64,000 bases of DNA, from positions 2,418,001 to 2,482,000 of the forward strand of contig JBANDB010000002.1 in assembly GCA_037576215.1 (NCBI GenBank), written 5' to 3'. The position numbers were made by a program, and so were the translations under genes. A model generated the notes under the pieces. That model ran no database searches and was not told where the DNA came from. It saw nothing but the letters and a program-made list of their open reading frames with translations. Source of the DNA: Armillaria gallica. Taxonomy: Eukaryota; Basidiomycota; Agaricomycetes; Agaricales; Physalacriaceae. Shown in pieces: positions 23,651 through 35,050 of the stretch. How positions within the stretch are numbered: the stretch's first letter is position 1; each line of letters opens with the position of its first letter.

Positions 23651-23751
23651 GCGTCGATTTCGGTGTCTGATGTCGATTAAAATAAAATGGAAGATGAAAG
23701 ATAAGAGGTGAAATCAGTTTGCGCGCTGGTTTTCGGCAAATGTACCGGGGG

Positions 23752-23760
23752 CATTCAAAC
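23752..23760. repeat. Target-site duplication, left
   Basis: CATTCAAAC directly before the left terminal inverted repeat. The same nine bases follow the right end at 27003-27011. Nine bases is the usual length for Mutator-like elements. Confidence 0.8.
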
Positions 23761-26700
23761 AGTTGAGTACTTTCCGCCCTACGTTACTGTGACGTGACCA
23801 AACAGAAAAGGAAATTTTGTGGTCGTGTTTGGCTCAACCATTACATGCCCTCGCCGCCTTTCCCGCCCCCTCCGCCGTTTTATGTTTAAATCCTTGTATT
23901 AAGTGGCTTAGGAACTTATTTTATCGCAATTTAATAATAGATATTTTTCTTGTTGAATCTGATCCTATTGGTAATGGAGTGATCGACGTTGCTTGGAGAG
24001 CCAATAGTGATGGATCAATAGCAGAATCTGGTATCACACTCGGAGTAGTGTATGTCCCAAGTTCCGTAGCGAAATCTCGCCTGTAAATGAATTGGGAATC
24101 AGATAAATACACACCAGTTCAAAGGACGAAACACAGCATACGGTGGAGGAGCTTCTCGTGCATCAGATTTTGATTTTTTCCCTGATTGTTCTCCTCCTGC
24201 ATAAGGGTCATCGCTTCGAGTGTACTTCCTTTTGGCACCTGTTTTGATGGGAAGACCGATGACCTTGTGCTTTGTCGAACTTGATCCCATTGCAGCAGCG
24301 GTTGCCTTCCAATCAGAGCGTTGATTTGGAGCAACCTTGACTTTAGTAGCAGGTAGAACAGAGGAAGACATACTAGATGATTCTGCGAAGTTAACGATCT
24401 GCTGGCCTAGTAAACGAAGACTATCAGACGACTGAGCTTGCGGATTTGACTTGAGTTGCGATGCAAGAGTTTGAAGCTGGGCTGCGACTCGGGAAGCAAG
24501 TGCTAAGTCTGCCTCTGCAGCTAAAGACATCAAAGGAGATGTGAGCGACGGCTGAGATGCCGATACTGCGGGCTTGTACGAAGACACAGAGAGAAGGCAA
24601 GGGACCATATTGGAACTGGCATCGGGAAAATGAGTCTGCACAGCACATATGTGCTTACAGTACCCGCAATCGAGGGAAGGAACGACAGGTGCAGTGCGCA
24701 GTGAGAATATCAATGGTGTACGAGACTGAGGCATCAGATTGAGATTGCACAGAATAAGACGTGCCTGAATCGTTGGCGACTCTGATGTGTGCTTCATCAA
24801 TTGAGTTCGCACGACGCTGAACCTCCATTCGTGCGGCTGCTTCGAGATTTGGACCCTCAAAGCCTGCAGCCTGTCTAGTGTGGCAATGTATAAAATGGCG
24901 CATTGAGACAACCACTAGGAGGTGAATGAGGTGGTCAAGACGCTGATTGCGCTTTCCTTCAGCAAAGTTTCCCTTCAACAAGTGGTGCCAGGCCTCGAGA
25001 AGCATGTTCGTATCACATTCCTCTAAAATCGTCCAGTCCTGGCGATAAATGGCTGACCAGTAACTTTTGATCTCATCGTCGTCAATCCAGTATTGCTTGA
25101 GGTATGCTATCATTGATGGTGGACATCCATGAACGTTGAGATCTAAGATTTTCGCCCAAATCGAGTCGAATTGTTCGTTTGTGGGAGCCCGAATCAAATC
25201 CTGAAGCAGAGTCTACAAGACTGGGTATGCCGTGATAACAAAATGCTGGCACCAGGCATGCAAGACATGCCATTTGCATAGTCGAACCCTTGATTCCGGA
25301 TAGCAGAGTTTGATAGCATTAATTTGAGCATGATCGCGATCAGTCATGAAGTCCTTGGGTACGATGGATGGGCTCTGAGATCGGATCGTGCGAAGATAAA
25401 ATTCAATGGTAACTTCGGTACCATCTGACGATGCCATCCAAGCCACTGGCATGCCTAGATCAGATAAAACATCAGTCCACTGGCCCACCAATGCGCAATT
25501 TATAAATGAGCTGACCATGTCCCCAATTATCCCGAGCCATGAGCGTAAACAGGTTCATACCTTTATATTGCGATGTATTATGTGTTGCGTCGATACCAGC
25601 AAGTCTTTCATGGCCATAGTGAGCCCAACATTCGTACTGATAGCGAGTTTGAATGATCAGGACGAGCGCACTCTCATCTATGCCCGAATTGGGAGGTGCA
25701 GGATCCTGGGTACCCTTGAGGAAGACGAAATGACCGCCATCTCGGAGGTTTTTGACATGTTTTAATACAGAGATGTCGTCACTGCGATCCAAACGTATCA
25801 CTTGATGTTGCTTCGTCCTTTCGATACGGGCAACATCGCGCGATGAAATTAGTTTATCATGAGTAAGTAGCTCAGAGATATCAGCACGATTATCTTCATT
25901 GAATTCATCACCTCGAATCTGTTTAAGCTGGCACGAAATTCAGGTGCCAAGTCAACAGTACAAAAATGACAGATCACGAACCACTTCGTTTCGGCCTATG
26001 CCTTGTTGAAGCTTTTCTTGTACTAAGGCTAGCGTCTCCTTTGACAGGCTTGTGTATACAAGATTCGTCTCGCCAATGGAATGGGAATGCTTGCGATTGT
26101 ATCGACCTCACAAAATTGAGGTGTTTGGATAGGTTTTGATAGTTATCTGGCTATTGCAGCCTTTGTCAAGGCGTTTGGTGGGAATTCGGCGGTTATTGCT
26201 TGTCTTCTTGTCATATTTCTTGACTCCTCCGCTCCCACAACGTGAACAGACATAAATAACCTTCGTTAGCCAATGCCGAGAGTGCAATGCTGCCTTATTT
26301 TGCACTCGTTCCTTTACAACGAACTCCACTCCGCATGAATTGCGTTCTTCAAGCATCCATGCCTCAAAATCAGCTAATGATGACCATTGCTCATCATAGC
26401 CATGGTTGAAGTCGTAGTCAAAGCCATATTTTGAGGTTTCATCAGACTCGGAGTCAGAGGATGACATTTCCGAAGTAGGATTGTCGGCCAAAGTGGATGA
26501 ATTGGGATCAAACACGGTCATATCTGAGGAATTGAATACACCAAGCATAGTATCTTGAATTGTGGAACTCGGAACATGAGTGGCTGCTGTGTTGTTGGCA
26601 TTGGATAGTATGAGTGTTGATGTTTGATCAGTTGGAGCGCATGAAGTGGCGTGTGGCAGTTGTGCAGGGTGATCTGGCAGCGATGACGAGGTGAAAGATG

Positions 26701-27002
26701 GACAGGCAGGTGACACGAACGGGGTGGCAGGATGCTGTACTCGAAATTGTGCAAAGGACATGATGGGGATTGCTGGGGCGGCAATAGAGGAGAGATAAAG
26801 GAGATAGAAAAGACAGGGAGAAATGTAATAGTAAAATAAATAATTGTAAGCATGAAGGGCGCGAAAAAAATGCGAGTTAAACAAATAATGTAGGAATAAA
26901 ATACAACAGGCCGACGCGTTTGGTGCAGAGCAAGGTCACGTTATATAATTGCCTTATTAGAATTTCACGTGGTGGCTGTACAAGGGCGGAAAGTCAAAAA
27001 CT
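23761..27002 (-). mobile_element. Mutator-like (MULE) DNA transposon, 3242 bp
   Basis: The ends form an imperfect terminal inverted repeat. Left AGTTGAGTACTTTCCGCCCT and right (reverse complement) AGTTTTTGACTTTCCGCCCT share AGTT and ACTTTCCGCCCT, with partial similarity further in (both reach a CACGTGA or GACGTGA stretch). A perfect 9-bp direct repeat, CATTCAAAC, flanks the element. Inside is one minus-strand transposase gene occupying almost the whole length. All hallmarks of a MULE are present, and the intact target duplication suggests a relatively recent insertion. Confidence 0.85.
24099..26761 (-). CDS. MULE transposase with SWIM zinc finger
   Basis: Start chosen at MSFAQFRVQHP (26761). 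N-terminal Ser/Thr-rich region, then a putative zinc-binding DNA-recognition domain (VIYVCSRCGSGG ... DKGCNSQITIKTYPN, about 26260-26130). The MULE catalytic core shows the first Asp in RLAGIDATHNTS (about 25600), the second in FMTDRDHAQINAI (about 25340), then CKWHVLHAW. A SWIM finger is split by an intron: HCTCRSF (about 24690) and CGYCKHICAV (about 24650). The C-terminal tail is basic (KRKYTRSDDPY). Several short introns are needed, for example the one beginning GTCAGC near 25520. One segment near 25950 has a stop between frames, where either another intron or a small lesion is required. It acts in the nucleus to move the element. Confidence 0.7.
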
Positions 27003-27011
27003 CATTCAAAC
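27003..27011. repeat. Target-site duplication, right
   Basis: CATTCAAAC directly after the right terminal inverted repeat, identical to 23752-23760. Confidence 0.8.
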
Positions 27012-27149
27012 ATACCTTTCGGTCTGAGTTTGTAATTTAATTGACAGGCGCATGGCTTTTGCACGGCAGCGCCAATTTCTCATAGCATCGGCAAATGGCT
27101 CATTTGAAACTCCGCAGACACAGACTAGAAATCGTGGGGGTAATGACCA

Positions 27150-27345
27150 CCATCTATCTCGTCAATCTACGAGAAATTTTGCATTCTCAGTTAATTTCCC
27201 CCCCCAAGGATAAACTACAGGACAAGAGCGTGGGAAATGCTAACTGTTCGAGTTTTGAGTTAACACTGTGTATAGGAGCCCACCCCGATGTGTTTATCTC
27301 GTCTTTTTGCAATAATTACCTATTCAAAATGTTATAGTCTCATGC
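27150..27345 (+). pseudogene. 3' remnant of a fifth DUF6534 copy (inverted-repeat arm)
   Basis: Reverse complement of 21370-21570. The plus-strand frame reads SPPKDKLQDKSVGNA, matching the PPPKDKLQDKSMEYAA end of copy 4. Only the last codons and the 3' flank survive. The rest of the gene is absent. Confidence 0.6.
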
Positions 27346-27347
27346 TG

Positions 27348-28225
27348 TCAATCTATCTTAATCTTTCTCTGCTTAAGCTCGTGAGTGAAACGAGGATGCT
27401 GTAAATGGGGCACCTCACATTTCTAAGCAATGTCGTTGTTGAGGACTGGTCGCCAAATGGCTCTCCACCACCAATCCATCTGTCCAAGTGAGGCAGAGTG
27501 TATTTCTCAATGCATTCGAGGACGTATCCCACCGGGTTCTCTGGCATGACGTGAAGATGAAAGTGGGAGAGGACAGTTCTATGTACGTCGAAGGCAGCTG
27601 CGGATATAGTTATGCAATTCTAGTAAAGGTGCTGGTGCGGGGATTGTCAACCGAACGCGATCCGTGATTCATAGAAAGACTCACTAAGATTTTCTGTCAG
27701 CACCAAAAAAATGCTCGTCCAAAGGAGCCGCTGGAGGTCCGTATCAAGGTCGATCAACTCCATATCGCAACCTACGGGGAATAGGACATCGTCTAATATT
27801 TTCCAAAACTCTGGAGAGTCCTTGGAACTCATGCGGTAACGAGTAGGTGAAGGGGGAGCCTTGTCGCCGAGCATGAGCTTGACCGGCTGGTACTGACAAT
27901 ATGCGAAGAAACATTGCGCCTGCTCTATCGCATCAAACCCCTCCCAGCTAACAGCGCTGAAAGCGCTAGTGGTTGCTGCAGCTCTTATTCGTGGAATGTC
28001 TAGTTGGAACTTCCGCAGTTTGGGGAGAATTTCTACGTGAAGCGTGGTGAGAGCAGCAGCCAGGGTTGGGGAATGGACAGTATGTGTTTCAGTTGCATCT
28101 GGAGGGATTGTCTGCCACGAGCAGAAGGGACCGTAAGGAAAACCAAAATCTAGTAGCATCCATGGGTGGTTGCCAAACTTGGTGTGGACAGGGCGTGACT
28201 TCAAATAAATTTTGATGTCGTCCAT
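27348..28225 (-). CDS. Orphan family, subtype B member B1
   Basis: Unrecognised family with at least ten loci here. Starts MDDIKIYLKSRP at 28225. The first exon carries the family block: FGNHPWMLLDFGFPYGPFCS, TIPPDATETHTVHS, LPKLRKFQLDIPRIRAA, VKLMLGDKAPPSPT and DLDTDLQRLLW. A donor after TENLS follows, then exons giving NPVGYVLECIEKYTLPHLDR, and a last mini-exon RKIKID before the stop at 27348-27350. I found no frameshift or nonsense change. The protein is about 260 residues, with no obvious signal peptide. The DIRS-type retrotransposon lies directly upstream, between this gene and the opposite-strand member C1. Confidence 0.6.
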
Positions 28226-28630
28226 GGAGGAGAGAGTAAAGGGGCGAGGAGGCGTCAAAGTCAAGATCACGTGTCTGACCTCCATTTCCTGGCTTCAATC
28301 TCCTCCCACTATGGACAACATCAAGTTAAATCTCCGTGCTGACCTGACGCGCCAAAGAAGGCTTCTTAGCCGACGAAGAGAACATTACGGGCGTAATAGT
28401 AGTGACGAGGAGCGCCATCAACATGATGGTCGGAAAGAAGAACCAATTTGAAATGTCGGATCCAGACGCCCTCTGCTTCTTCACGAGAATAGTGCAAATC
28501 GGGAGCTTGTAAAACAAGCTCCCATCACATTGCGGGGTGCGATAGGCTAAATATAGAGTGAAGATGGCTGAGAATGATGCGTGTGGGGGGTGGAGGTGGT
28601 GCAGGAATGATGAGCAGGCCGCAAGAGATG

Positions 28631-29638
28631 TTAGAAGGGGAGAGAAGTACGACGAAGTGATGCCATCTGCAATTCAGCACGAAGCGCAGGGTGCTCGCGA
28701 ACATATAGAGTCCAGGCTTTTGATGACCAGCGGCCCAGTGCCTGGATGACAGATTCTGATAATCCAAGAGACGCATCAAACGTGGCGCCACCTGCTCGCA
28801 AAGAGTGTCCACCGAATTCTCTTCCCATTATTTTGAAGAATCTCTTATCAAACCAGGCACGAGTTGGGACCGAGCCGTCTTCGCAAAGGAATAGTGGTGA
28901 CCGTGGGCCATGGCGAGCGTCACGTACAGTGATATAATCATGAAGGAGGTGAACAGGATCAGCGACATCTTGCCGCGTGAATAGGATGTCGGAACCATGA
29001 TAGAATGGATCGGTTTTGTGGTACGGTAAATGATATTGGACTCTGCCATCAGAGAAAACAATGGATGACCGCTTGATTAGCTTGCGGTAATCTTGGAGCT
29101 GTTTGTCATTACTCCAGATAAGTTCCCCGGAACGGTGACAGGCATAGAAGCAACAAGATAGGATGGTGGTGAAGAGAAGATCATCATAAGATCCTGACAT
29201 CTTCGCCAACAGTTCGAAGGTCGCCAAGTGGGAGCGGCAAAAGGGGAGTTTCCTCCGAATGGGATCAGCACGAATTTTCTTCGAGCCACGAATGGTGGAT
29301 TGCACCATAGGAGATTGTCGGTTGATATCAAAGTCAGGATAGAGATCACGGAGGAAGTGTCGGACACCAGTGAGATATTTGGGGCCAGACGCAATAAACT
29401 GTGAAGTATATGCGATGTATCGGCTGAGAGTTGTGGGTGTGGGATCGAGAGGAAGGTGGTGTCGGACACAAAAGCGGACATAGTCTCTTGCACCAGTAGA
29501 ATAACCTTTGACTGATGCTAGTTCAAGAGCGTGGAGCTGGAGAAAGAGGGCACGATCATCGATATGAGACAACGAGTCAACTGGGCGAGCAGTGCGAGGA
29601 GCACGCTCACCCAGGGCAGCTAAAAGGACTCCCTCCAT
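28631..29638 (-). CDS. Tyrosine recombinase of the DIRS element
   Basis: 335 residues, uninterrupted. Catalytic pattern of the tyrosine recombinase/phage integrase fold: Arg169 in ACHRSGEL, His278 and Arg281 in GGHSLRAGG, Tyr312 in WTLYVREHP. An N-terminal SAM-like core-binding half precedes it (VKGYSTGARDYVRFC). The start (MEGVLLAALGER) overlaps the 3' end of the RNase H frame by about 19 bases in another frame, so expression by reinitiation or frameshift is possible. It should integrate circular cDNA without target duplication. Confidence 0.8.
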   Translation of the reverse strand: MEGVLLAALGERAPRTARPVDSLSHIDDRALFLQLHALELASVKGYSTGARDYVRFCVRHHLPLDPTPTTLSRYIAYTSQFIASGPKYLTGVRHFLRDLYPDFDINRQSPMVQSTIRGSKKIRADPIRRKLPFCRSHLATFELLAKMSGSYDDLLFTTILSCCFYACHRSGELIWSNDKQLQDYRKLIKRSSIVFSDGRVQYHLPYHKTDPFYHGSDILFTRQDVADPVHLLHDYITVRDARHGPRSPLFLCEDGSVPTRAWFDKRFFKIMGREFGGHSLRAGGATFDASLGLSESVIQALGRWSSKAWTLYVREHPALRAELQMASLRRTSLPF

Positions 29639-31700
29639 CGCGCCGGCAGAAGATCCCTTGGTGGGGAGAATGTGCGGACGCGATCAGCTGGGAATTTTTG
29701 ATGGTACTCATCAAGAAGAAGACGTGAGAGAAGGTCAGCACGGATGTTGTTTTTGCCTTCAATATGGCGAACTCGAATGTCCATGCCTGATTTGAGTATG
29801 ATAGAGGCAACACCTTGAAGGGGTGCATTGTGCAAGGCTTGCGCTACCCCCAGCGAGTTAAAAGCTGCAACAGAGTCAAGGCTATCTGTAAACAGGAGCA
29901 GACGTCGAGGTGGATGGGGAAGAGAGGCCACGAAGTGAATTGCAGACAGAATGGCGATTAGTTCAAGGAAGAAGATGTCGATAATGGTGCCTGGAGGAGG
30001 TGGATGAAGTTGGTATACATATCCATTGCCAGCAAAGACAAAGGAAAGTCCAAGCCATAAGGTGGCATCAGTCCAGACGATCATATCAGCTTGGCTGTCA
30101 AGCCAGTGTGTGGAGTCCACAAAACGCACACCGATGGCGTCTGGCAGCATTGTCGACAACCAGGTGAGGTCATCACGTACCGTCGCATTGATAAAGATCA
30201 AGTTGGTAAATCTGAATGACTTGCCGGCCATTTTTCTGTACAGCTCGGACAGAGCAGGACGACCCCAAGGGAAGACGTTTAGGACCCAATTAAGATATCC
30301 TGCCATGCGCTGCCATTTTAACAAGATGGGCGCTCAGCCAGGCGTTGCTAGGAACAAAGAGATGTCCGAAACAACGTGATCAATGGATGCCTGATCTAAA
30401 GAGATACTCCCTTTGTTTGCGTCAACCCAAAATCCAATGATCTTCAATGTTCGGCCATGGAGCTGTTTAGGGTCGTCATAGGGACATGAAATATAGTCCC
30501 AGAAAATGAGTAGTTGCACTTGTCGTGCTGGATGGAGAAGCCCTCGATAGGAGACAAGATTCTTGGCAAAATCCCATCCAAAGAAGTCATCCATATAGAC
30601 ATGGAGATCTGGGATATTTAACCTGTGAATCCCAATCCAACAAAGGAGGCCTGAAAGGGAGCACCAAATGCGGGGAGACGCACGGTTACCAAAGACTAGA
30701 CGCCATACAATATGGTAGCGCCCATCAACAAGAACGACTTGGCGAATTTGCCAGAGAGGATGTGCGGGCAGATTCAAAAAAGCCTTTGCAACGTCGCTCT
30801 TGTACAATACAAAGTCGGCATCTGGATAGCGTTGCCGTGCATTGTGAAGTGCTTCTCCAAAAGGGTGCATATTGTCGTATTTGACATGAGCCTCCTCTGG
30901 AGGAATGCCTGCATTGAGGCCAGACGCCGTGTGATCAGTGACAACACGAGGCTTTCCTTCTTGCCAGACAACGAACATTGGTGAGACCTTCATTCCTGGA
31001 AGGAGCTGAAAGTCTGGTGGTAATGCCAGAGACCAGCGACCTGCTGCTACTTCTCGGTCCCTGAAAGTGCGGAGCTCCGCAAGGTCTGCAGGGTCTGTAA
31101 TGTAATTTTCAGATTTGTCCTTGCAGGAATCCTCCCATTCACCAATGTCAAGAGGCCAGAAACCATCTTGTAGGCCCTTGATAACAGAGTCCACAAAAGG
31201 TTTATTAGGGTGAAGCGAGAGAACGGTCTCGAGGCGGTCAATGTTAAAGGGAGTATCAACATGTATATACTTTTCGAGGGCCGCAAGAGTAGATTGCAAT
31301 TGCGGGTCGTTGAGCAAATGCTCGGGAGGTGAAGGAAGAGGTTGCACGAACTCAGTAGAAGTTGCCGCTGGTGAAATTGGATGTACAGGTTGGGATGAGG
31401 AAGGATCAGACCATATATAACCGCGCTTGAAGCGAGGACCTGCTATCTGATCTTCCTGCTTGCGCTTCAACCCTGCTAATGATTTAGGCCCTGCTGCTGC
31501 TGCCGTTACTCTCCCCGCCACTTGCTCCTCTTCCGAACCTTGCTCGGCGACGAGCTTGAAGGAGGATGGTGCACTCAGTGTTGTCTTTTGCTCTGTGGTT
31601 GGCCCCACATTCACTACAGATGCCATGGCGACGACGATTCGCACATGGTTCCACTGAGCAATAGCCCAGATTCCAATTCTCGCAAGGAACTGAAGCACGT
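29620..31700 (-). pseudogene. Reverse transcriptase-RNase H of the DIRS element
   Basis: The RT part (about 31500-30337) has GMKVSPMFVVWQEGKPRVV, VLYKSDVAKAFLNLPAHP, LVFGNRASPRIWCSL and the YMDD box (near 30590). After the stop at 30334-30336 the same frame continues with LKWQRMAGYLNWVLNVFPWG and an RNase H domain (WTDATLWLG, LELIAILSAIHF, LFTDSLDSV, IEGKNNIRADLLSRLL), ending at 29620. The two halves belong to one polyprotein. The TGA sits where family members would be expected to have an Arg (PG-stop-AP), consistent with CGA to TGA. Confidence 0.7.
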
Positions 31701-32860
31701 TTGGGATTGGGTAACGCTGCGGAAGATGGACGTTTTGCACTTCGGTGGGTAATCTCAGGACGAAAAACCTGAGACAGCAAAGGAATCTGGACCTCACTCT
31801 TGAGATCCATCCTGAAGGGACGCTTTGCATACCGAGATCGAATGTCTTCATCAAAATGAATAGCAATTCCAGGATCATGGGGGACTGCCCTGAACAGTTC
31901 GACAACCATCTCGCGGTAAGACACAAGCTCCATCTCACGGTGCGGGTAGAGGGAGACAACCCCCTTTGCCCAGGCGTCGAAAACACGATACCAATCAGCC
32001 TCAGAAGTGACCGGTCGTTTTGCTGAAGAGATGTCCTTTTTAATAATTGCGAAGCCCGCAAAGAATTCCTTAGCGTCCTCGTTGTGGTCATAGCCACGGT
32101 CCATGGATGCAAAGAGCTTTGCAAAGTCAACATAGTGATCTTGGATGATGAGACGCCAGAATGGACGAGCGATAGGCTCTTTGAGCGGAAGAGCTTGAAG
32201 GATTGCGATAAGGTTGTCAAAGGATTTCTCCATAGCGAAGAGCTGCCTGAGACGGAATGTTTCAGCGATATGGGGATCAGAAATCCCAGAGGAAACAAGA
32301 GCGGCAATGTGTGGAGCTTGTGAGAGAATAGTTGATGAGATTGAGGCCGACTTTGGGGCGAGTGTCGCGTCGAGCCCGAGAAGACTCGCCAGCAAGCTCG
32401 CAGAATCGAGACTAGGCTTGGCGGATGCTCCGTCTGCCTTGAGCATACGAAGCTTCGCTTGAAGATTGGCCCAGGCAGCATCCTCAACTGCCTTTGCCCT
32501 GATTGCCTCTTGTTCCTTTGCTGCTGCTGCCAGCCTCTCCTCTCATGCCTTCCTAAACTCCAAAGTTTCCTCTGCTGTAAGTCCCTCTGGTGTGTTGTCT
32601 CGCTCCTGAGGATGTTCTCCATCCTCACCTTCATCGTCATCGTCGACCCATCCATCGCCACGACGTCGCGGACCAGCCTGTCGGAGACGCTGCTGCAATT
32701 GCTTGACATAATCATCGGCAACCTCAGGAGTGATTCCCAAGTCTCGAAGCTTGTTGACGAAATCTTCGACATTGACGGTGCCCTCAACGCAGCCTTTGAT
32801 AAGCTCTTCGCACTTTTTAGCGAGTGCAGCAACATTGTTGAGGTTCTGGTCCTCCGGCAT
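31484..32860 (-). pseudogene. Gag-like protein of the DIRS element
   Basis: Starts MPEDQNLNNVAALAKKCEEL at 32860. The frame meets a TGA at 32543-32545 and then continues in the same frame (EERLAAAAKEQEAIRAKAV) to 31484. The C-terminal region carries a Cys/His cluster, CENWNLGYCSVEPC followed by HGICSECGANH, of the type seen in nucleocapsid-like proteins of fungal tyrosine-recombinase elements, and a basic Ser-rich end. Removing one nonsense codon would give a protein of about 458 residues. Confidence 0.65.
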
Positions 32861-33574
32861 GAATGAGATTTAGATTGCGCAAGAGAATGTTGACGAAAAA
32901 ATGAAGTGTTTTCTGACTGCGGATTAAGGGACTGAGCTACTAAGGTAAGAAGTCTAAGCTGGATGTTAAGATATGTGCGGAAACACAAGGGAAGAGGCGG
33001 AGCCTCACCAGGCGCACGAAATATGATTAAAAGCTCTTAAGATAGATAAATAAGCGAAGCTCATGCAGCCTGGTATGAGTGAACACTGGGTAAGTGTGTG
33101 AATGGGCGAGCGAGCGAAGCGAAGCTCACCTTGGGTCGCGGCGCGAAGGATGGAGGAAGGTAAGACAGTTGCCCCGATGTCTCTCAAAAATTCAGCCTCC
33201 GCCAGAAATCCGGCACTGAAAATGAGACGAGACAACTGCCCCACTCCGAGGAATGAAGCGGCGCTTCTAGGCGGAGCCTGGCAAGGTGTGGCGGTGCCAA
33301 TCAGCCTCGATGGTACTGCAGAGGCCTGCGAAAACGCTCCTTACCCTTGGAACCCGCGTTTACGACGAGGACAGACGCGAAGCGGGTTCGAGCGTGGGAA
33401 CGAATAAGTATTTTGCGAACGTCTACAGCTAGAACTTGAAATTGTAAAGATTCTTATATATTTTCCTACCATTTCCTTTTCTCTTTGTGCTTCGCTTCTG
33501 TTGATGATTGTTTTTCTGCGTTCTGGTTCTGGTGGTCGCTCTGGTGCCTGTCGCCATTTTCTGACCCATAGCTG

Positions 33575-34461
33575 GGCTACATCGGCGACCGTTCATGGAT
33601 GATGCTCAAACGTGACTCTCCTTACAGCCCTTTCTGCTCAGCATTGGGACCAAATTCTCCTGACGCAACCGAAGTCTATGCCGTCCACTCTCGCCCCCTG
33701 AGGCCTGACTGCCGGTCTCACAATGCTTAAAGAAATCCTCCCAAAGCTGCGCAAGTCAAATACAGAGATTCCTCGTATCCAGGCCTCTGCCTCTACAAGC
33801 CCTTTCAGTGCCAGTACCCGGGACGGGTTTCAGACAATCGGGCCGGCCCAAGATCTTCTAGCCGACTACCGATACCAAACCGTCAATATTGTGTTTGGCG
33901 ATAGGACTCCCGGAAGCGCAATACCCCGAGTTCTGGAAGGTCGTGGGAGAGACCGCATTCCCGCTGCATCGCGATGTCGAGCTCGTCGACCTTGATATAG
34001 ACCTTCAGCGGCTCCTATGGACGATCGTTTTTCTTGCGATATCCCGAAATCTTAGTGAATATGACGTTAATTCTAGGACTTGCGTTCATTGTTATCAGAG
34101 CTTATCATGATATTGAGGGAAGAGGTTATGCATCATATTGAGGGTACGTGTAGTTTTTCTTCCTGCGTCTTGTTCCGACCTCCTTCTGTAGAGATCAGTC
34201 ATGGACGTCGGGAACTATCTGGGTGAGGGACAAGCGCTAGTCCCCCCAAGTTCAAGTCTCGACCTCTACCAGTAGCGAGTCAACAGCCAGTACAAGTACG
34301 ACGTCTGACAATCAAGAGCATTTAGCACTGAACACTTAGGTTTCATCTCCTGGTGGCCGATCCGTAAAGCCATCCTTGTGAGCGTATGTCTTCCCCTTTC
34401 CGGCTACGTGATTTTACTCACGGATCCGGATGGAATACAGGGAAAGCTCAAGGTAGACTGA
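33575..34461 (+). pseudogene. Orphan family, subtype C member C1 (broken)
   Basis: Reads GDRSWMMLKRDSPYSPFCS, then shifts frame near 33715 and again near 33905. The pieces are LPKLRKSNTEIPRIQA, FGDRTP, then PEFWKVVGETAFPL and DLDIDLQRLLWT. A degenerate Ser-rich part follows (near 34290), then a last intron starting GTGAGC near 34379 and the tail GKLKVD with its stop at 34459-34461. The 5' end is missing, probably damaged by the adjacent retrotransposon. At least two frameshifts make it non-functional, yet the tail is still readable. Confidence 0.65.
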
Positions 34462-34689
34462 TGTAGGCTCGCCGTGTTCTTTACTCCTTCCCTGTGTCAG
34501 CGTTATCAATGTTCTATTATTCACATTCGCAAACTTTCGTGCATTGTTCCTCTTACTATCTATTCATAGGACCGTAGCACTATCGCATGTATTACAAGCC
34601 CCGAATTCATTCTCGACTCGTAAATAACTATCATCAAGCATGGCTTTGACCTAGCGTATTGCTGTTGATGTTTAAACTGTTGTCTCTGT

Positions 34690-35050
34690 CTTAGTCTCCT
34701 CCCTATTATTCAATAGCAGTCGAAGTAATAGACATTGACCTCAATGGCTCGTTGTACATGGCTTCACTTGAATCGTTGTTACTATACGTTCCTCTGCCTT
34801 GGGATCGTAGACTCCTTGCGACGAAAACGCCGTCAACAGTTGGTCCGAATATGAAAGCATCAATAGGCCTACACTCCACCCCCAGTGATAGTACAAGAAG
34901 CTCCAAAACCAAATGAAGAAAAGCCATGGATTCAAAACCGAAGTCACTACGATTTTCCATCGAATCCATACAACTGGTCCATAGAGGCCGCTGTAGGTTC
35001 TTGAGTTGGCGAGCACGACATCTCGACATAGCGGGGAAGCTAGCATCTGA
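34690..35050 (-). repeat. Conserved block downstream of A1
   Basis: Matches the region downstream of A2 (about 54670-54910, plus strand), including GAATCCATGGCTTTTC and GTCGCAAGGAGTCTAC-type landmarks. Both main frames contain hydrophobic stretches (NPWLFFIWFWSFLYYHWGW), but different frames are open in the two copies, so I cannot say that it codes. Confidence 0.4.

Larger units (their letters stand above)
28345..33430 (-). mobile_element. DIRS-type tyrosine-recombinase retrotransposon
   Basis: Minus-strand order: gag-like protein with zinc-binding motif, reverse transcriptase with YMDD, RNase H, then a tyrosine recombinase. The recombinase replaces an integrase, which defines the DIRS order. 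No methyltransferase domain was seen. The boundaries are estimates: I could not find convincing inverted or split direct terminal repeats, and they are set by where the flanking orphan-gene sequence resumes. Two in-frame TGA codons (32543-32545 and 30334-30336) mean this copy is probably not autonomous. Confidence 0.7.

Noticed and set aside
28631..32860. A retron or diversity-generating retroelement because of the YMDD reverse transcriptase
   Set aside because: RNase H, a gag-like protein and a tyrosine recombinase in one strand order define a DIRS-type retrotransposon.
30334..32988. A single 884-residue reverse transcriptase protein
   Set aside because: The first half of that frame is an out-of-frame reading of the gag region. 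Only the part from about 31700 down carries RT motifs.
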